Source: Streptomyces luomodiensis (lineage in GTDB: Bacteria; Actinomycetota; Actinomycetes; Streptomycetales; Streptomycetaceae). Taken from it: a DNA stretch of 64,000 nucleotides. The notes under the pieces were generated by a model, which ran no database searches, was not told the DNA's origin, and was given only the letters and a program-made list of their open reading frames with translations. The translations under genes and the position numbers were made by a program. The number at the start of each line of letters is the position of its first letter. Positions within the stretch are counted from its first letter, which is position 1. Location: positions 7,130,001-7,194,000 of the forward strand of contig NZ_CP117522.1 in NCBI RefSeq assembly GCF_031679605.1, written 5' to 3'. This document shows positions 62,640 to 64,000 of the stretch, piece after piece.

Positions 62640-63956
62640 TCAGTCGCCGAGCACCCGCCGCAGATAGTCGTTGGTGAACAGCCGGTCCGGGTCCAGCCGG
62701 TCGCGCAGGGCCGTGAACTCGCCGAACCGTGGATAGACCCCGGCCAGATAGGCGGCGTCGCGGCTGTGCAGTTTGCCCCAGTGCGGACGGCCGCCGTGCG
62801 CGATCATGATCTGCTCGGCCACCGTGAAGTACGCCCGGTGCGGGGTGCCCCGGTACAGATGGACGGCGATGTAGGCGGTCTCGCGTCCGGAGGCGGTGGA
62901 CAGCGGGATGTCGTCGGCGGGCGCGGTGCGCACCTCCACCGGGAAGCTGACCCGCACACCGGACCGCTCGACGGCCGCCTTGAGCTCGCGCAGCACCGTG
63001 ACCGCGGCCTCGCGCGGCACCGCGTACTCCATCTCCAGGAACCGCACCCGGCGCGGAGAGGTGAAGACTTTGTAAGGGATGTCCGTGTAGGTCCGGGCGG
63101 ACAGGGCGCGGCTGGAGATCTTGGCGATTCCAGGGATGGTGGCGGGGACCGCCCGGCCCACCGAACAGGCCACCTGGAAGATGCCGTTGGAGAGCAGTTC
63201 GTCATCGACCCAGCCGCTGAGCCGGCCCACCGGGGCGGCGGGGCCGGTGCTGCGGTTGTTCCGCTTGGTGTTGCAGTTTCCGGTGTGCGGGAACCAATAG
63301 AACTCGAAGTGCTCATTCTCGGCCACGAGTTGATCGAAATCGGCCATCACGCGGTCGAAGGGCATCGGTTCCTCACGCGCGGTGAGCAGGAACTCCGGTT
63401 CCACACCGAAGGTGATCTCGCTGACCACACCGAGCGCACCGAGCCCGATCCGGGCGGCCGCGAAGATCTCCGGGTGCTCCGCCGCGGAGCAGCGCAGCAC
63501 CGAACCGTCCGCCGTCACCAGCTCCAGGCCCTTGATCTGGGCGGCGATCGAGGCGCTGGCCCGGCCGGTGCCATGGGTGCCCGTGGCGGTCGCCCCGGCC
63601 ACCGTCTGCTCCATGATGTCGCCCATATTGACCAGCGACAGCCCATGGGCCGACAGCGTCTCGTTGAGCTGCCGCAGCGGTGTGCCGGCCGCGACGGTCA
63701 CGGTCCCCGCCTCGCGGTCCAGCCCGCGCACGCCCGCCATGCGGTCCGGGCGTATCAGCAGCCCGTCGGTGGCGGCCACGGTGGTGAAGGAGTGCCCGGT
63801 GCCCACCGCCTTCACCTTCAGCCCCTCCGCCGCGGCCCGGCGGATCAGCTCGGCCAGCTCCTGGGTGGACGACGGGGCCACGCTCCGCACCGGGCGGGCG
63901 GTCACATTCCCCGCCCAGTTACGCCACACGCCGCTCCGCACGGTCTTTACGGTCAT
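62640..63956 (-). CDS. D-arabinono-1,4-lactone oxidase-like FAD-linked oxidoreductase
   Basis: 438-residue protein of the aldonolactone oxidase branch of FAD-linked oxidases. FAD-binding PP-type region: NWAGNVTARPVRSVAPSSTQELAELIRRAAAEGLKVKAVGTGHSFTTVAATDGLLI, then GDIMEQTVAGATATGTHGTG. The C-terminal ALO domain is recognised by FEFYWFPHTGNCNTKRNNRS and the terminal RPHWGKLHSRDAAYLAGVYPRFGEFTALRDRLDPDRLFTNDYLRRVLG. It oxidises a sugar lactone or alditol with O2. Start ATG 63956 (MTVKTVRSGVWRNW). The histidine used for covalent FAD in some family members is not evident. Confidence 0.9.
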   Translation of the reverse strand: MTVKTVRSGVWRNWAGNVTARPVRSVAPSSTQELAELIRRAAAEGLKVKAVGTGHSFTTVAATDGLLIRPDRMAGVRGLDREAGTVTVAAGTPLRQLNETLSAHGLSLVNMGDIMEQTVAGATATGTHGTGRASASIAAQIKGLELVTADGSVLRCSAAEHPEIFAAARIGLGALGVVSEITFGVEPEFLLTAREEPMPFDRVMADFDQLVAENEHFEFYWFPHTGNCNTKRNNRSTGPAAPVGRLSGWVDDELLSNGIFQVACSVGRAVPATIPGIAKISSRALSARTYTDIPYKVFTSPRRVRFLEMEYAVPREAAVTVLRELKAAVERSGVRVSFPVEVRTAPADDIPLSTASGRETAYIAVHLYRGTPHRAYFTVAEQIMIAHGGRPHWGKLHSRDAAYLAGVYPRFGEFTALRDRLDPDRLFTNDYLRRVLGD

Positions 63957-64000
63957 CCGTACCCGACCCCTCCCGCTGTGGCGCCGGCCGGAGCCGGCGG

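Overview
The window is high-GC actinobacterial DNA and is almost certainly part of a Streptomyces chromosome core. It carries whiH and hrdB, sepH, the nrdR-nrdJ pair, many GTG/TTG starts, third-codon-position GC bias, and -10 hexamers set directly against start codons. The gene order (hflX ... lexA-nrdR-nrdJ ... rnhB ... recQ ... whiH-hrdB ... parE ... parC ... ptsH ... tdk ... sepH) fits, from my general knowledge, the conserved right-of-centre core of Streptomyces genomes. No tRNA, rRNA, CRISPR array or prophage was seen.

Layout. 1-2.2 kb: end of hflX, converging on a secreted lipoprotein-type serine protease. 2.4-7.3 kb: three-gene NRPS-independent siderophore operon (class III aminotransferase, IucA/IucC synthetase, IucB-type acetyltransferase). 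7.5-14.5 kb: DNA-damage and dNTP block: a DinG-type helicase, lexA with its own SOS box, and nrdR-nrdJ with NrdR boxes. 14.6-19.2 kb: small metabolic genes and a TetR/ABC-F divergon with a 20-bp palindromic operator. 19.4-25.6 kb: rnhB, two conserved genes of unknown function, a RecQ helicase fused to a phosphoribosyltransferase-like domain, and a DUF4192 gene; a dyad of two perfect DnaA boxes lies between the last two. 25.9-32.3 kb: an NrtR-like NUDIX regulator, an ABC ATPase-permease fusion, whiH and hrdB; an 11-copy 12-bp tandem repeat lies just upstream of the hrdB promoter region. 32.4-45.8 kb: secreted protease, parE, a DUF485/solute-symporter pair with a CitA/DcuS-type two-component system reading away from it, an iron-box-controlled ferredoxin-like gene, a Sel1-like protein, a 100-bp-period repeat field and parC. 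46.0-57.2 kb: paired M16 peptidases, an M23 peptidase under a c-di-AMP (ydaO-type) riboswitch, a GntR regulator, ptsH with a DasR-type dre site, a Pat-like acetyltransferase/acyl-CoA ligase fusion, DUF5998, a phosphodiesterase and thymidine kinase. 57.2-58.3 kb: an IS5-family element plus a 185-bp MITE-like element, stacked at the tdk stop codon. 58.3-64 kb: VOC protein, sulfurtransferase, sepH, a membrane protein and a sugar-lactone oxidase.

Functionally the window is mainly housekeeping: transcription (HrdB), chromosome topology and decatenation (ParE/ParC), repair and SOS (LexA, DinG, RecQ, RNase HII), dNTP supply (NrdJ, thymidine kinase) and sporulation/division (WhiH, SepH). Iron, c-di-AMP and amino-sugar signals feed in through recognisable cis-elements. 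The most unusual items are the stacked CTAG insertions that preserve both convergent stop codons, the tandem repeats beside hrdB, beside parC and inside the aminotransferase, the RecQ-PRTase fusion, and the DnaA-box dyad.
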